Of a stretch of 64,000 nucleotides of DNA, positions 43,201 to 54,344 are shown in pieces. Within the stretch, counting starts at the first letter, position 1; each line of letters starts with the position of its first letter. The notes under the pieces were generated by a model, which worked only from the letters and a program-made list of their open reading frames with translations, was not told the DNA's origin and made no database searches. The stretch is from Doryteuthis pealeii. Its lineage: Eukaryota > Mollusca > Cephalopoda > Myopsida > Loliginidae. The translations under genes and the position numbers were made by a program. The DNA lies in NCBI GenBank assembly GCA_023376005.1, contig CM042141.1, forward strand, positions 96,943,327 through 97,007,326, written 5' to 3'.

Positions 43201-45215
43201 TTATATGCAATTTTAATCCTAAACAGAGTGAAAGCAATGCAGGTGTCAGCACACCAGCTAGCACAATTTGTTTCTAAAGTTTAGAGTATGTCCTGATCGT
43301 TGAGGTTCTTCAAAGTCCAATTGAAATTATATGCAATTTTAATCCTAAACAGAGTGAAAGCAATGCAGGTGTCAGCACACCAGCTAGCACAATTTGTTTC
43401 TAAAGTTTAGAGTATGCCCTGATCATTGAGGTTCTTCAAAGTCCAATTGAAATTATATGCAATTTTAATCCTAAACAGAGTGAAAGCAATGCAGGTGTCA
43501 GCACACCAGCTAGCACAATTTGTTTCTAAAGTTTAGAGTATGTCCTGATCGTTGAGGTTCTTCAAAGTCCAATTGAATTATATGCAATTTTAATCCTAAA
43601 CAGAGTGAAAGCAATGCAGGTGTCAGCACACCAGCTAGCACAATTTGTTTCTAAAGTTTAGAGTATGCCCTGATCATTGAGGTTCTTCAAAGTCCAATTG
43701 AAATTATATGCAATTTTAATCCTAAACAGAGTGAAAGCAATGCAGGTGTCAGCACACCAGCTAGCACAATTTGTTTCTAAAGTTTAGAGTATGTCCTGAT
43801 CGTTGAGGTTCTTCAAAGTCCAATTGAAATTATATGCAATTTTAATCCTAAACAGAGTGAAAGCAATGCAGGTGTCAGCACACCAGCTAGCACAATTTGT
43901 TTCTAAAGTTTAGAGTATGCCCTGATCATTGAGGTTCTTCAAAGTCCAATTGAAATTATATGCAATTTTAATCCTAAACAGAGTGAAAGCAATGCAGGTG
44001 TCAGCACACCAGCTAGCACAATTTGTTTCTAAAGTTTAGAGTATGCCCTGATCATTGAGGTTCTTCAAAGTCCAATTGAAATTATATGCAATTTTAATCC
44101 TAAACAGAGTGAAAGCAATGCAGGTGTCAGCACACCAGCTAGCACAATTTGTTTCTAAAGTTTAGAGTATGTCCTGATTGTTGAGGTTCTTCAAAGTCCA
44201 ATTGAAATTATATGCAATTTTAATCCTAAACAGAGTGAAAGCAATGCAGGTGTCAGCACACCAGCTAGCACAATTTGTTTCTAAAGTTTAGAGTATGTCC
44301 TGATCGTTGAGGTTCTTCAAAGTCCAATTGAAATTATATGCAATTTTAATCCTAAACAGAGTGAAAGCAATGCAGGTGTCAGCACACCAGCTAGCACAAT
44401 TTGTTTCTAAAGTTTAGAGTATGCCCTGATCATTGAGGTTCTTCAAAGTCCAATTGAAATTATATGCAATTTTAATCCTAAACAGAGTGAAAGCAATGCA
44501 GGTGTCAGCACACCAGCTAGCACAATTTGTTTCTAAAGTTTAGAGTATGTCCTGATCGTTGAGGTTCTTCAAAGTCCAATTGAAATTATATGCAATTTTA
44601 ATCCTAAACAGAGTGAAAGCAATGCAGGTGTCAGCACACCAGCTAGCACAATTTGTTTCTAAAGTTTAGAGTATGTCCTGATCGTTGAGGTTCTTCAAAG
44701 TCCAATTGAAATTATATGCAATTTTAATCCTAAACAGAGTGAAAGCAATGCAGGTGTCAGCACACCAGCTAGCACAATTTGTTTCTAAAGTTTAGAGTAT
44801 GTCCTGATTGTTGAGGTTCTTCAAAGTCCAATTGAAATTATATGCAATTTTAATCCTAAACAGAGTGAAAGCAATGCAGGTGTCAGCACACCAGCTAGCA
44901 CAATTTGTTTCTAAAGTTTAGAGTATGTCCTGATCGTTGAGGTTCTTCAAAGTCCAATTGAAATTATATGCAATTTTAATCCTAAACAGAGTGAAAGCAA
45001 TGCAGGTGTCAGCACACCAGCTAGCACAATTTGTTTCTAAAGTTTAGAGTATGCCCTGATCATTGAGGTTCTTCAAAGTCCAATTGAAATTATATGCAAT
45101 TTTAATCCTAAACAGAGTGAAAGCAATGCAGGTGTCAGCACACCAGCTAGCACAATTTGTTTCTAAAGTTTAGAGTATGTCCTGATCATTGAGGTTCTTT
45201 AAAGTCCAAGTGAAA
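43201..45215 (-). repeat. 126-bp satellite, 16 copies, derived from a mariner-like element
   Basis: The phrase GCAATGCAGGTGTCAGCAC recurs 16 times from 43232 to 45122 at an almost constant 126-bp step; one step is 125 bp. Copies differ mainly in one dimorphic spot: TGTCCTGATCGTT, TGCCCTGATCATT or TGTCCTGATTGTT. In order, writing these as A, B, C and a last variant D: A B A B A B B C A B A A C A B D. The inverse of the unit matches 33060-33190 of the mariner-like element (GACAAATTGTGCTA, GGTGCACTGA). Mariner sequence also flanks the array on both sides (43101-43200, 45216-45255). Confidence 0.97.
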
Positions 45216-45372
45216 TTTCTTGAACTATCTGGTTACTGTGATCAATTGTTACTTCATATCAAGATTATTATACTTTTTACATATTGAACTGCAATAGCTC
45301 TTAATTAAACATATCAAACATAATAATTAAATTATCATACTGTGGTATATCCACAGGTCTCACTAGTGTATT
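45216..45372. repeat. mariner interior edge and dispersed repeat
   Basis: GTTACTGTGATCAATTGTTAC is the inverse of 33027-33050. From 45260 the sequence is the dispersed repeat also at 5566-5690. Confidence 0.7.
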
Positions 45373-45403
45373 CTTAATACAAATAATTGTCACTTATAAG
45401 GCA

Positions 45404-45695
45404 GAGATGCTGATAGGGACGCAAGACGCCTACCGGACACACAAAAATCTAAATGGACGCAGTAAAATTGTATCCATGTGTCCCAGTGCTTTTCATTTTT
45501 CTTCCCTCACTATTTCAAGCTAACTGTAAATACATTTCAATAGTTTCTATTGAAATAAATTACACAGGATAGGTTATAAGGTAGGAAATAGACTGCTTTA
45601 GTTGGGACCCATAAATTTTCCTGGGGGACTCATTCAAAGCAAATGTGTGTGTCCCAGGATGCACTAAATCAAAAAGCTATCAGCATCACTGATAA
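45404..45695 (+). mobile_element. MITE-D copy
   Basis: CAGAGATGCTGATAG at the left and CTATCAGCATCACTG at the right. ATAAGG occurs directly outside both ends (6-bp target-site duplication). Interior as at 22386-22670. Confidence 0.85.
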
Positions 45696-45714
45696 GGTAT
45701 CAAGTACTCTTATC

Positions 45715-45880
45715 TGAAACAAATAATTTTTTAAACAGATCTATTTGACTCCTAAATTGAATCCTAACAGAGTCGACCAAGGAGGAGTAATATCAATGAA
45801 GAGATATTGCAGACACCTTGTGAGCCTCACCACCGGATACAGTTTAGTTTCATATCCAAGACACAAGATTATCTATTATC
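45715..45880 (+). repeat. Rep-C fragment, diverged
   Basis: CAGATCTATTTGACTCCTAA, ATCCTAACAGAGTCGACC and CTCACCACCGGATACAGTTT in family order. Confidence 0.6.
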
Positions 45881-46279
45881 TTATGCCATTGTTCTCTCAC
45901 CCTTTCACTGTATCTTCTCATTCTTCCCCTTATCCTACAAGTATAACATGTGGAAATTCCACTGGTGATGATAACTTTGATTATCCATAACCTCAGATCT
46001 CCCCTCTTCTCGCTTTCACCTTTTACCTGTATCTTCTAATTCTTTCCCTTATCCCATCTTCATAATTTTAAACAAACACTGATTAGTTTGATAAGATGAA
46101 AAAGGAAAAAAGAAAAGAAAAAAAGAAAAATAAATATTTTTGACTGCATCATTTCTTATCTTATTTTACGTTCTATCTTCCCATAAAGAATTTTAAATGT
46201 ATCACAATTTTTATGCCTTTCCATATTTTGTTCATTATCTCTTGATATACAGCCAGCAAGTCTGCCTGACTTCATCCTT

Positions 46280-46510
46280 CCCATCTCTCTCTCCACATAT
46301 ATTCCTTACCATCTCTCTCTCCACATATATTCATTCCCACTCTCTCTCTCTCTCTCTCCACATATTTCATTCCCACTCTCTCTCTCTCTCTCTCTACATA
46401 TATTCATTCCCTCTCTCTCTCTCTCTTCTACATATATTCATTCCCACCTCTCTCTCTCTCTCTCTACATATATTCATTCCCACCTCTCTCTCTCTACATA
46501 TATTCATTCC

Positions 46511-46546
<36 letters not shown>

Positions 46547-46868
46547 ATATATTCATTCCCACCTCTCTCTCTCTCTCTACATATATTCATTCCCACCTCT
46601 CTCTCTCTCTCTCTACATAACTCTCTCTCTCTCTACAATATATTCATTCTCTCTCTCTCTCTACATATATTCATTCCCACCTCTCTCTCTCTCTCTCTAC
46701 ATATATTCATTCCCCTCTCTCTCTCTCTCTCTCTTCCCACCTCTCTCTCTACTATATTCATTCCACCTCTCTCTCTCTACATATATTCATTCCCACCTCT
46801 CTCTTCTCTACATATATTCATTCCCACCTCTCTCTCTCTCACATTCCCACCTCTCTCTCTCTCTACAT

Positions 46869-46899
<31 letters not shown>

Positions 46900-46997
46900 A
46901 CATATATTCATTCCCACTCTCTCTCTCTCTACATATATTCATTCCACCTCTCTCTCTCTCTCTACATATATTCATTCCCACCTCTCTCTCTCTACAT
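46280..46997. repeat. CT-rich minisatellite (unit ~28-40 bp)
   Basis: About 22 units of CTACATATATTCATTCCCAC followed by a variable (CT)n tract. It keeps one plus-strand frame open for 274 codons (SLSLSLHIFIPTSLSLSL). This is a consequence of the unit having no in-frame stop, not evidence of a gene. A (TA)n run closes it at 46998-47017. Confidence 0.97.
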
Positions 46998-47104
46998 ATA
47001 TATATATATATATATATGTAAAAATGGAAAAGGAATTGAATCCGACAATATGAGGAAAAATGAGTAAAGAAAAGAAAAGTAAATGGATAAAATGAATTTA
47101 ATCG

Positions 47105-47180
47105 ATATCACTTTCGGTCAGTTTATGTGTGTGAAAATATTTCGCACACATACAAGAATCGACCTTCATCAGAGTGAACA
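47105..47180 (-). ncRNA. expanded hammerhead-like motif
   Basis: The minus strand reads ACTCTGATGAAGGTCGATTC, a long insertion with an internal TGTGTGCGAAA..TTTTCACACACA hairpin, then AACTGACCGAAAGTGATATC. CUGAUGA, GGTC/GACC stem II and GAAA are present, with GATATC in the stem III position. The large stem II hairpin makes activity uncertain. Confidence 0.4.
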
Positions 47181-47192
47181 TTTATTTTTATT

Positions 47193-47208
47193 TATGGGGG
47201 GTTGGAGC

Positions 47209-47254
<46 letters not shown>

Positions 47255-47270
47255 GCTCCAACCCCCCATA
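47193..47270. repeat. 20-bp perfect inverted repeat around (TA)n
   Basis: TATGGGGGGTTGGAGCATTA at 47193-47212 and its exact inverse at 47251-47270 enclose about 19 TA repeats. Able to extrude as a long cruciform. The outer sequence resembles a SINE-B tail. Confidence 0.92.
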
Positions 47271-47512
47271 GTTGAGCACTGTAGGAGGGACATTAATTGA
47301 AATTTCACCGTTTGGTGTAAAGCCGTTACTTGTCTGTCTGCTGTTTACAGTTCTTGAGTTCTCTGGTGATTGTAAAAACATTCCGCATAGGGATGTATCA
47401 TAGGGAGTTAATTGTTCACTTCAGACTAACAGTTGCGAATAGCCGCAAGGGTAGGACTTGGCAGATGAAAATTCTGTTGGGTTTCAATCCCGGCTAGAGG
47501 TTGCTGTTAAAA

Positions 47513-47566
47513 AGTCAAGCCGCACTGATGAGAAGTAAACTTCGAAACACGTGTCTGTGGATGACT
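47513..47566 (+). ncRNA. hammerhead ribozyme, type I, complete core
   Basis: A self-cleaving RNA motif with every required part. Stem I outer: AGTCA (47513-47517) with TGACT (47562-47566). Internal loop: AG (47518-47519) and A (47561). Stem I inner: CCGCA (47520-47524) with TGTGG (47556-47560), including one G-U pair. Core: CUGAUGA (47525-47531). Stem II: GAAG/CTTC with a TAAA loop (47532-47543). Core: GAAA (47544-47547). Minimal stem III: C..G around ACGT (47548-47553). Cleavage triplet: GUC, cut after C47555. The CACGTG stem III is self-complementary, so two RNAs could pair, as is known for hammerheads with tiny stem III in animal retroelements and satellites. About 130 bases upstream (47380-47510) show no coding frame. 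Cleavage was not tested. Confidence 0.85.
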
Positions 47567-48259
47567 GATTATATATATATATATATCCCTTCCCATCTCT
47601 TTCTTTATATATCTATAGAGCCACTCACATGCTGATAAAATTCTTAAATGGGAGTATAAAAATCAGATTTAAAAAAAATGATTCTAAAACTAAATTTAAT
47701 TGTCATTGAGATATTTTAAATCTTGATAAGCACATTGATATTTTTAAAATTTGTTTTTTTTTAAAATTCCTCTTTGAAACTCAATTTTAAAGTTTTAATG
47801 CACACGTATACACAGGATTTTTTGTCTCTTAGCTTACCTTCTACCTTTCCCACTTCATAAACTACCCCCCCCCCTTCAATTTTCCTCAATTCCCCTCCAC
47901 ATAATCCTTTTTATCAGAGGACATACCTGATTTTATCTAACTCTGATCTTAGAAAATCCTAACTCTGATACTCATATAACAATAACAGACAAGAGACAAA
48001 TACTTGGACCTTGCTAAAGAACTGAAAAAATTGTGAAAGGTAAAGGTCATACCAATTGTAATTGGTGCTCTTGAAATGGTCTCCAAAGGTTTGGGAAAGA
48101 GTCTGGATGAATTGAAAATCAGAGGATGAATCAAGACCATCCAAACAGCAACATTAAGATTGGCTAGAATACTCAGAAGAGTCCAGGAGATCCAAGACTA
48201 ATACCTTCAAGAAAAGTATAGTTTAACTTTAAACTGTTCACAGTGACTTTCCTACTACG

Positions 48260-48397
48260 CCCAAGCAGAGTACAAAAACTGATGGTTAGTACATTATAAT
48301 TGAGCCAAAGGACTCAGATTACAATAATAATAGGACTTTATTTGAATAAAATGAGTTCTGAGGTGAATAGATAGTGAACTTTGAAATATCTCATAAA
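48260..48397 (-). mobile_element. MITE-E partial copy
   Basis: Inverse of 30848-30945: GGACTCAGATTACAATAATA, GACTTTATTTGAATAAAATG and GAACTTTGAAATATC. Terminal repeats absent. Confidence 0.75.
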
Positions 48398-48456
48398 AAA
48401 AAAACTACAAAAAAAATTTGGTAGCGCCATGGGAGGAATTTGGAAGGCAAAAGAGT

Positions 48457-48458
<2 letters not shown>

Positions 48459-48500
<42 letters not shown>
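48459..48500. repeat. (TA)n(CA)n microsatellite
   Basis: TA then about 15 CA repeats, merging into the left end of MITE-D. Confidence 0.95.
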
Positions 48501-48502
<2 letters not shown>

Positions 48503-48836
48503 TGCTGATAGATACGCATCATGTGTCCTTGATGCACAAAAATCTAAAAGGATGCAGTAAAATCATATCCATGCGTCCCAGTGTTTTTCTTTTTTCTTCC
48601 CTCACCATTTCAAGCTAACTGTAAATACATTTCAATAGTTTCTTGGAAATGAATTACACAGGATAGGTTACAAGGTAGGAGTTAGACAGCTTTAGTTGTT
48701 TCCCCAGATCATAAATAAAAACCCTACAATGTATTAAATCTTTTTAGTTGGGACCCATAAAATTCTGTGGGGACTCATTCGAAGCAAATATGTGCATCCC
48801 AGGATGCACTAAATCAAAAAACTATCAGCATCATTA
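48500..48836 (+). mobile_element. MITE-D copy with a ~48-bp internal insertion
   Basis: CAGATGCTGATAG to CTATCAGCATCA. The extra segment near 48698-48745 (CCCCAGATCATAAATAAAAAC) is absent from other copies and is bounded by TTTAGTTG on both sides, a probable small target-site duplication. Confidence 0.8.
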
Positions 48837-49090
48837 TATATATATATATATATATATGAATGAATGAAACAACCTACAAGGGTTAAACATCAACCAAGAA
48901 ACAAATACAATGGCATGTAGAATGAACTGATGAAGTGTAGATCTTTACCCCCACCACACAATCCCCCCCCCAAAAAAAAACAAACACTAATGTACTTCTA
49001 AAATGCACCAACATCTTAGAAGTCAAAAGAAGTATTGGGTATAAAGAAGCCCTCTAAACTTAGAAATCATTAGTTTTCACATGCTAATAT

Positions 49091-49835
49091 TTTTATAACC
49101 TAAAATATTAACCAGTATATTTTCATAACCTAAAATATTAACCAGTATATTTTTCATATATTTTTTCATAACCTAAAATATTAACCAGTATATTTTTCAT
49201 AACCTAAATATTTAACCAGTATATTTTTCATACCTAAAATATTACAGTATATTTTCATAACTAAAATATTAACCAGTATATTTTTCATAACCTAAAATAT
49301 TAACCAGTATATTTTTCATAACCTAAATATTAACCAGTATATTTTTCATAGTAATTTTTCATAACCTAAAATATTAACCAGTATATTTTTCATAACCTAA
49401 AATATTAACCAGTATATTTTTCATAACCTAAATATTAACCAGTATATTTTTATAATAACCTAAAATATTAACCAGTATATTTTTCATAACCTAAATATTA
49501 ACCAGTATTTTTTTATAACCTAAAATATTAACCAGTATATTTTTCATAACCTAAATATTAACCAGTATATTTTTTCATAACCTAAAATATTAACCAGTAT
49601 ATTTTTATAACCTAAAATATTAACCAGTATATTTTCATAACCTAAAATATTAACCAGTATTTTTTATAACCTAAAATATTAACCAGTATTTTTTTATAAC
49701 CTAAAATATTAACCAGTATTTTTTTATAACCTAAAATATTAACCAGTATTTTTTCATAATCTAAAATAAAAAAAAGTATTTTTTATAACCTAAATAATAA
49801 CCAGTATCTTTTATAGCCTAAAATAATAACCAGTT
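49091..49835. repeat. ~31-bp AT-rich tandem array, about 25 copies
   Basis: The unit reads CATAACCTAAAATATTAACC then AGTATATTTTT. Unit length varies between 27 and 40 by slippage in the T-run. Units become more diverged toward 49750-49860. Confidence 0.95.
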
Positions 49836-49859
49836 TTTTCTTATTTATAATTTGAAATA

Positions 49860-50670
49860 ACCCTTTTTTTAAAAATAACTTAATATATTATAATTTAAAA
49901 TAACATTCTTCCCTTTGGTTTCAATTTATTATTATTCTAATATGCCTCTAAGTAAATAATTCTGCTGAATCTCAAGAGTAGAACTTGACCATTTAAATAA
50001 TGAATTAGAAACATCTATGAATACTAATACTTATACTACAAGTATGAAATTTGCACTTGAGCCATCATATCTGATAATACAGTTACTTGGGGGGGAGGGG
50101 CCGACTAATTTATCCTCATCCTCGTCTTCTAAAAACAAACTGATTTCAAGATGGCTAATAGTAGTAAAACACAAGTGGCTCTAAATAATAATAATAATAA
50201 TAATGTGCTGGTAATATTGTTAATCACATATTTGATAAAGAAAAAAGAAACAAAAAAAAAAAAAAAACACATCTGAGAAAAGAGCTTATTAACTTTTTAT
50301 GATGGAAAGTAAACTCAAACGTTAAATGACCTGTGATTTTATCTTACTGTTCCACCATTTTTAGAAACACTACTTACAATTGTTTCATTGTTATACTTGC
50401 ATTAATTCCTAACGTCTGACAATCTCAATCTTGGTTTTTAGATGCACAACATCCAGATTGAGAGATAAAACAAAGCCTGGGTTTTTTAAAATTGTAAAAT
50501 TTAGTCCTTCAATTGTCAAATTATAATTAATCATTAATACTACCATGGTATTCATCCGTTGCTTGGCAAATGCTGTCTTTGAGTAGATACTAATTATATA
50601 ATAACATCTTTTTATTTATTTCTAGCCTGAATTAATCAGAGACATACACAACTTACACAAAAGAGATGTT
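49860..50670. other. unassigned intronic sequence
   Basis: Contains (AAT)n at 50187-50202, a G-run at 50092-50100 and an A-run at 50252-50267. No exon or repeat family recognised. Confidence 0.5.
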
Positions 50671-50675
50671 TGTGT

Positions 50676-50945
50676 GGTTATAGTTAGGGGAGGAAATGGA
50701 CTCTGCGAACAGAGTTCAAATCCTGGACAGGCCTATTTACATTTCACATTGTGCTAATATCCTTGGGAAAGGTATGCATACAACGATTCTATCTCCAACT
50801 ATGGGTGAATAGTAGTGCAGACTGGGCTCTTTTAGCTTGGTGCAGCAACATATGTAGGAGAAGGAAAACTGTAAATTCAAACCCATTAAACTCTGCTGAA
50901 AAATTGACCTTGTATTGCATCCTGCTCGTATAGAGCAGTTGGGTA
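50676..50945 (+). mobile_element. SINE-B copy
   Basis: GGTTATAGTTAGGGGAGGAAATGG, GAGTTCAAATCCTGGAC, full body to TTGTATTGCATCCTGCTC. Confidence 0.85.
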
Positions 50946-51059
50946 AAAACATAAGGAGGGGAATTTCATGTTCCTCAGAATTTTGAAACTATGTTTTGAC
51001 ACTGTAAAAGATTATGACTAAAATAAAAAACTTAATTACCATCACCATTTTCATGGTAT

Positions 51060-51300
51060 TCCAACAACACAAATCTCTTCGACATACACAACCTACACAA
51101 TGAGATGCTTGTGTGGTCATCCATCCCTATTGGCCATTGCACTTAGTAGGTCCTCTAGACGGCACCTATTGTCCACACAGAATTGGGTAGCCAACACTGG
51201 TGTGTCCATGAGTAAGAATCCATAGGAGAATGTCACATAGGTTTGTCCCTACTTTACCAGCATATCTTTTTCATCTTGTGTAGTTTGTGAGGTGGGAAGA
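51060..51300 (+). repeat. dispersed repeat, copies at 51360-51560, 19790-19985, 2330-2480
   Basis: Shared blocks: CCAACACTGGTGTGTCCATG, AGGAGAATGT and TTTGTCC..CTTTACCAGCAT. Non-coding and unclassified. Confidence 0.55.
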
Positions 51301-51551
51301 TTTGATAGAACAATTACACAAACTTATTGCACTAATAAATGAACTTACAATCAGTGAATCATTGCTGGTTGCCCAACACTGGTGTGTCCATGGGTAGGAG
51401 TGCATAGAATGTTGCTTACACTTTCATCTTTACTTCTTCTGCAGTGTCCAACATATTCCTCTTAATTCCCATTTCAAAAACCATCAAGTAAGTGACTGTA
51501 CAGCTGCAGGCTTTGTAGGGGACTTCTTCCAGGATTTGTTCAAAATAGCAC

Positions 51552-51847
51552 TGTAGAATGAACATCATACTCATCTTCACAGGAAGGCTGTGACTAGCAC
51601 CCAGTCACCAGACAAAAAAGTCCAAATACACTCTGTAGCAACTGACTGGATATGGCCGTGTGTTCAGTATATATGGATAAAAATATCCACACTAAAACCA
51701 CTAGTCAATCAAAATCCTGTTCGCAGCACCATGTTGAGATTTGTATAGACTGATTAGTATTCAACTGTGTTGCAAGTTGTATATGCTTCTGGTGACTGGA
51801 CGCTAGTCACAGCCTTCCTGTGGAGGTGAGTATGGTGTTCATTCTAC
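51552..51847. mobile_element. MITE-F with ~60-bp terminal inverted repeats
   Basis: GTAGAATGAACATCATACTC, ATCTTCACAGGAAGGCTGTG and ACTAGC..CCAGTCACCAGA at 51552-51612 are inverted at 51788-51847 with about five mismatches. The ~175-bp middle is non-coding. Relative at 29455-29850. Confidence 0.85.
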
Positions 51848-52527
51848 ATCTTTCCTTAGTTGCAAGGGCGTAATGGCCTTCAAGGGGAAATTAGTTCCTT
51901 TCAGCCTGGCCGATTACAGGGGAGATTCTCTGGGGGGGATTTTCGTCAGCATTGGCTTCTGCATCTCACTACAGTTCATCATGCAGTTTAATGTCATACC
52001 TAGGACAGAACTGCAGTTTTGGAGGGTGCTGCTTCCAGGATTTGTTCAAAAGAGCACATATTTCATCCATTCTGATTGGCTCATTTGCCAACAGAATCAA
52101 CGTTCTAATTTGATTTGAATTAGTTTTGTGTTATGGTTCAAACAATAAGATATTTTCCAGGTTGAATTTATAGACAGACATTCGGAACACAAACAAAACA
52201 ACAAGGTTGGCAGTTGACCAATATTTTGAAAGAACAGTTATCTATTCACCATCAGATATGTCTGTTTCCAAATTGACAAAGATTTATTACACAAAATTGG
52301 CACAAGGAATGGTAAATGCAAGATATTCAAACTGAAATCAATGACCGAGAAACAATTTAGACGCTTAATATTTGCATGTGATAAACAATTCTTTTTTTTT
52401 ATTTCTTTTATCATAGAATGTAGATATTCACAGCAGAAATGTCAGTTAACATGAACTACTAACACATTAATTGGAAAATACTGCCATAACTGAACAAGCC
52501 TTTTCAAATTCCCTGTCACAGTAAGTT

Positions 52528-52575
52528 TGAGTTTTGTTTAACGGCATATCAACCACTGTGGGTCATTTAATGCCA
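52528..52575 (+). mobile_element. short-element head (relative of 27800-27907)
   Basis: GTTTGAGTTTTGTTTAACGG, CATATCAACCACTGTGGG and TCATTTAATGCC. Confidence 0.6.
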
Positions 52576-52767
52576 ATGTCACAGTAACGTTTAGAATATG
52601 CTGACAGCATACTCTACAATTCACTCATTTCTTTATTTTTTGGAGCAATTTGGATAAAACTTGAAATTCTTATGTAAAATTATACGTTCTTCCTGGTTCT
52701 GCACTCAAATTGTATATATCTCTTGCTATAACCCATTATTTAGAGAATAAGAGGTACAGATATCAAC

Positions 52768-52771
<4 letters not shown>

Positions 52772-52825
<54 letters not shown>
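52772..52825. repeat. poly(A), about 54 residues
   Basis: Uninterrupted A-run, the longest in the window. Sequence on either side (51850-52770, 52826-53570) gives no recognisable element, apart from the short head at 52528. Confidence 0.97.
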
Positions 52826-52827
<2 letters not shown>

Positions 52828-53574
52828 AGTTTACCACAAGATTATTCAACATTCTAATACTGCATGTATACACATATATAGTATTAATTTAAATAAATAA
52901 CATCACTTTGAACTTAAAATACCTTTTTAAATACTTGATATGTTTTTTTTTAAACAAAGCCTGACCAGCCCGTGTAATAATGTTTTGTTAACGTTTTAAT
53001 ACTATATCGTAAGTTTGTATTTTCCAAAACTGAATGTTTGACAAAAAATCCTGACAGTTAACCATCATATAAATATCACAATTTATATATCAAAGACTAT
53101 CTAGTATTAAGGATATAGTGCTTTTTTTTGTTGCTTAGCTTATACTTTTTGAAAGAACTTGCGTCAACTTTTGTTGGTAGTGGTTTTACTTCCAAAGGTC
53201 AAAGAAGAAAAAAAACAACCTACACGATATAGTAGAAAGCGTCTACTAATTAAGTGTTCAATTTCAAGAATATTGATAAAGATTATCCTCTTTGATTTTG
53301 CAATGCAAACTAACGACTAAAATTTAGCCTAAAAAAAATATTCATGTTTTCGACTTTTTGAAGTAAAATACGGTTTTAAATCACTATAAAAATAATTCAA
53401 TGGATAAAAACCCATGGAAATTAAATATTTAGAAAGATTATTTTCTGTTCTTTCCAACCATATAAATATTTTTAAGATTGGATCAGAAATAGCCGAGAAA
53501 TTGCAAAGTCAACTGATTAAGGTCGCAAATTTGAAAGTGTCCGTCGATATCAGCTAACTGCTTGTAATGCTAAT

Positions 53575-53812
53575 ATAACTGTGCAAACAAATGACTATTA
53601 TTAAATAGAAATAAGTACTTGAAACCATATAATTATTAGTATTAGATATGAATACTTGATACCATATAACTGTAGATTATTTGTATTAAGAATAGTTACT
53701 TGTAACTATAAATCTTTATTAAGGATTATTAATTGATACCATTTAAGTGTGTGCAAATTATTAGTATTAGATAGGAATACTTAATACCATAATTGTATGC
53801 AAACAAATGATT
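53575..53812 (-). repeat. inverted ~45-bp unit array (Rep-C leader type)
   Basis: CTTGAAACCATATAA, ATGAATACTTGATACCATATAA and TTGCAAATTATTAGTATTAG recur. This is the inverse of the arrays at 14810-15065 and 32430-32700. Confidence 0.65.
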
Positions 53813-54344
53813 CTAGACAAATAGAGGTGCAATTAAAAAAAAATTATTCTAATGGGAATCCCTGTCCTTTGTATCAGGTTAGGTATCTACTTTCTTTGGC
53901 TAGGGGTTATCTCTGTGTTTCATTTTGTATTTTAATCAGAAATACTGTTATGTGCATACACTTTTGTTCCCTTGGTAACTTGTTGACCTGCACATACAGG
54001 GTGGGGATATGCATGTGTCAGAGACAGAAAAACGCACCAGCTCAAATGGGCCTCTGGACTCAACTCCACTATATTTCACTTTCCCAGCATTCCTGATCAT
54101 GTGACTCTCTAAGCCAATGAAAGCCAGATGAACTTTGTCAGACACTTTGTCATTCAAACTATGATTCTGGTACTGTATTTTTCTAGTTTACTATTATTTG
54201 AAATTAAAATACACTACTTGCTAAAAATGTTAGGCTATGCCTATTCATTATGTAACACATTAAACATTTACAAATGAATCAAACCTTTTCAACCTCTTGT
54301 TTAAACTCTGTACAAATCTTAACTAATAATTTAAAAAAAAAATA

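Noticed and set aside
43201..45215. CRISPR-like array
   Set aside because: Units are contiguous 126-bp tandem repeats without unique spacers, in an animal genome. The same applies to the 50-bp array at 36690-37234.
46197..47021. 274-codon plus-strand open frame rich in Ser, Leu and His-Ile-Phe repeats
   Set aside because: It is the translation of a CT-rich minisatellite whose unit lacks stops. No splice sites, domains or codon structure.
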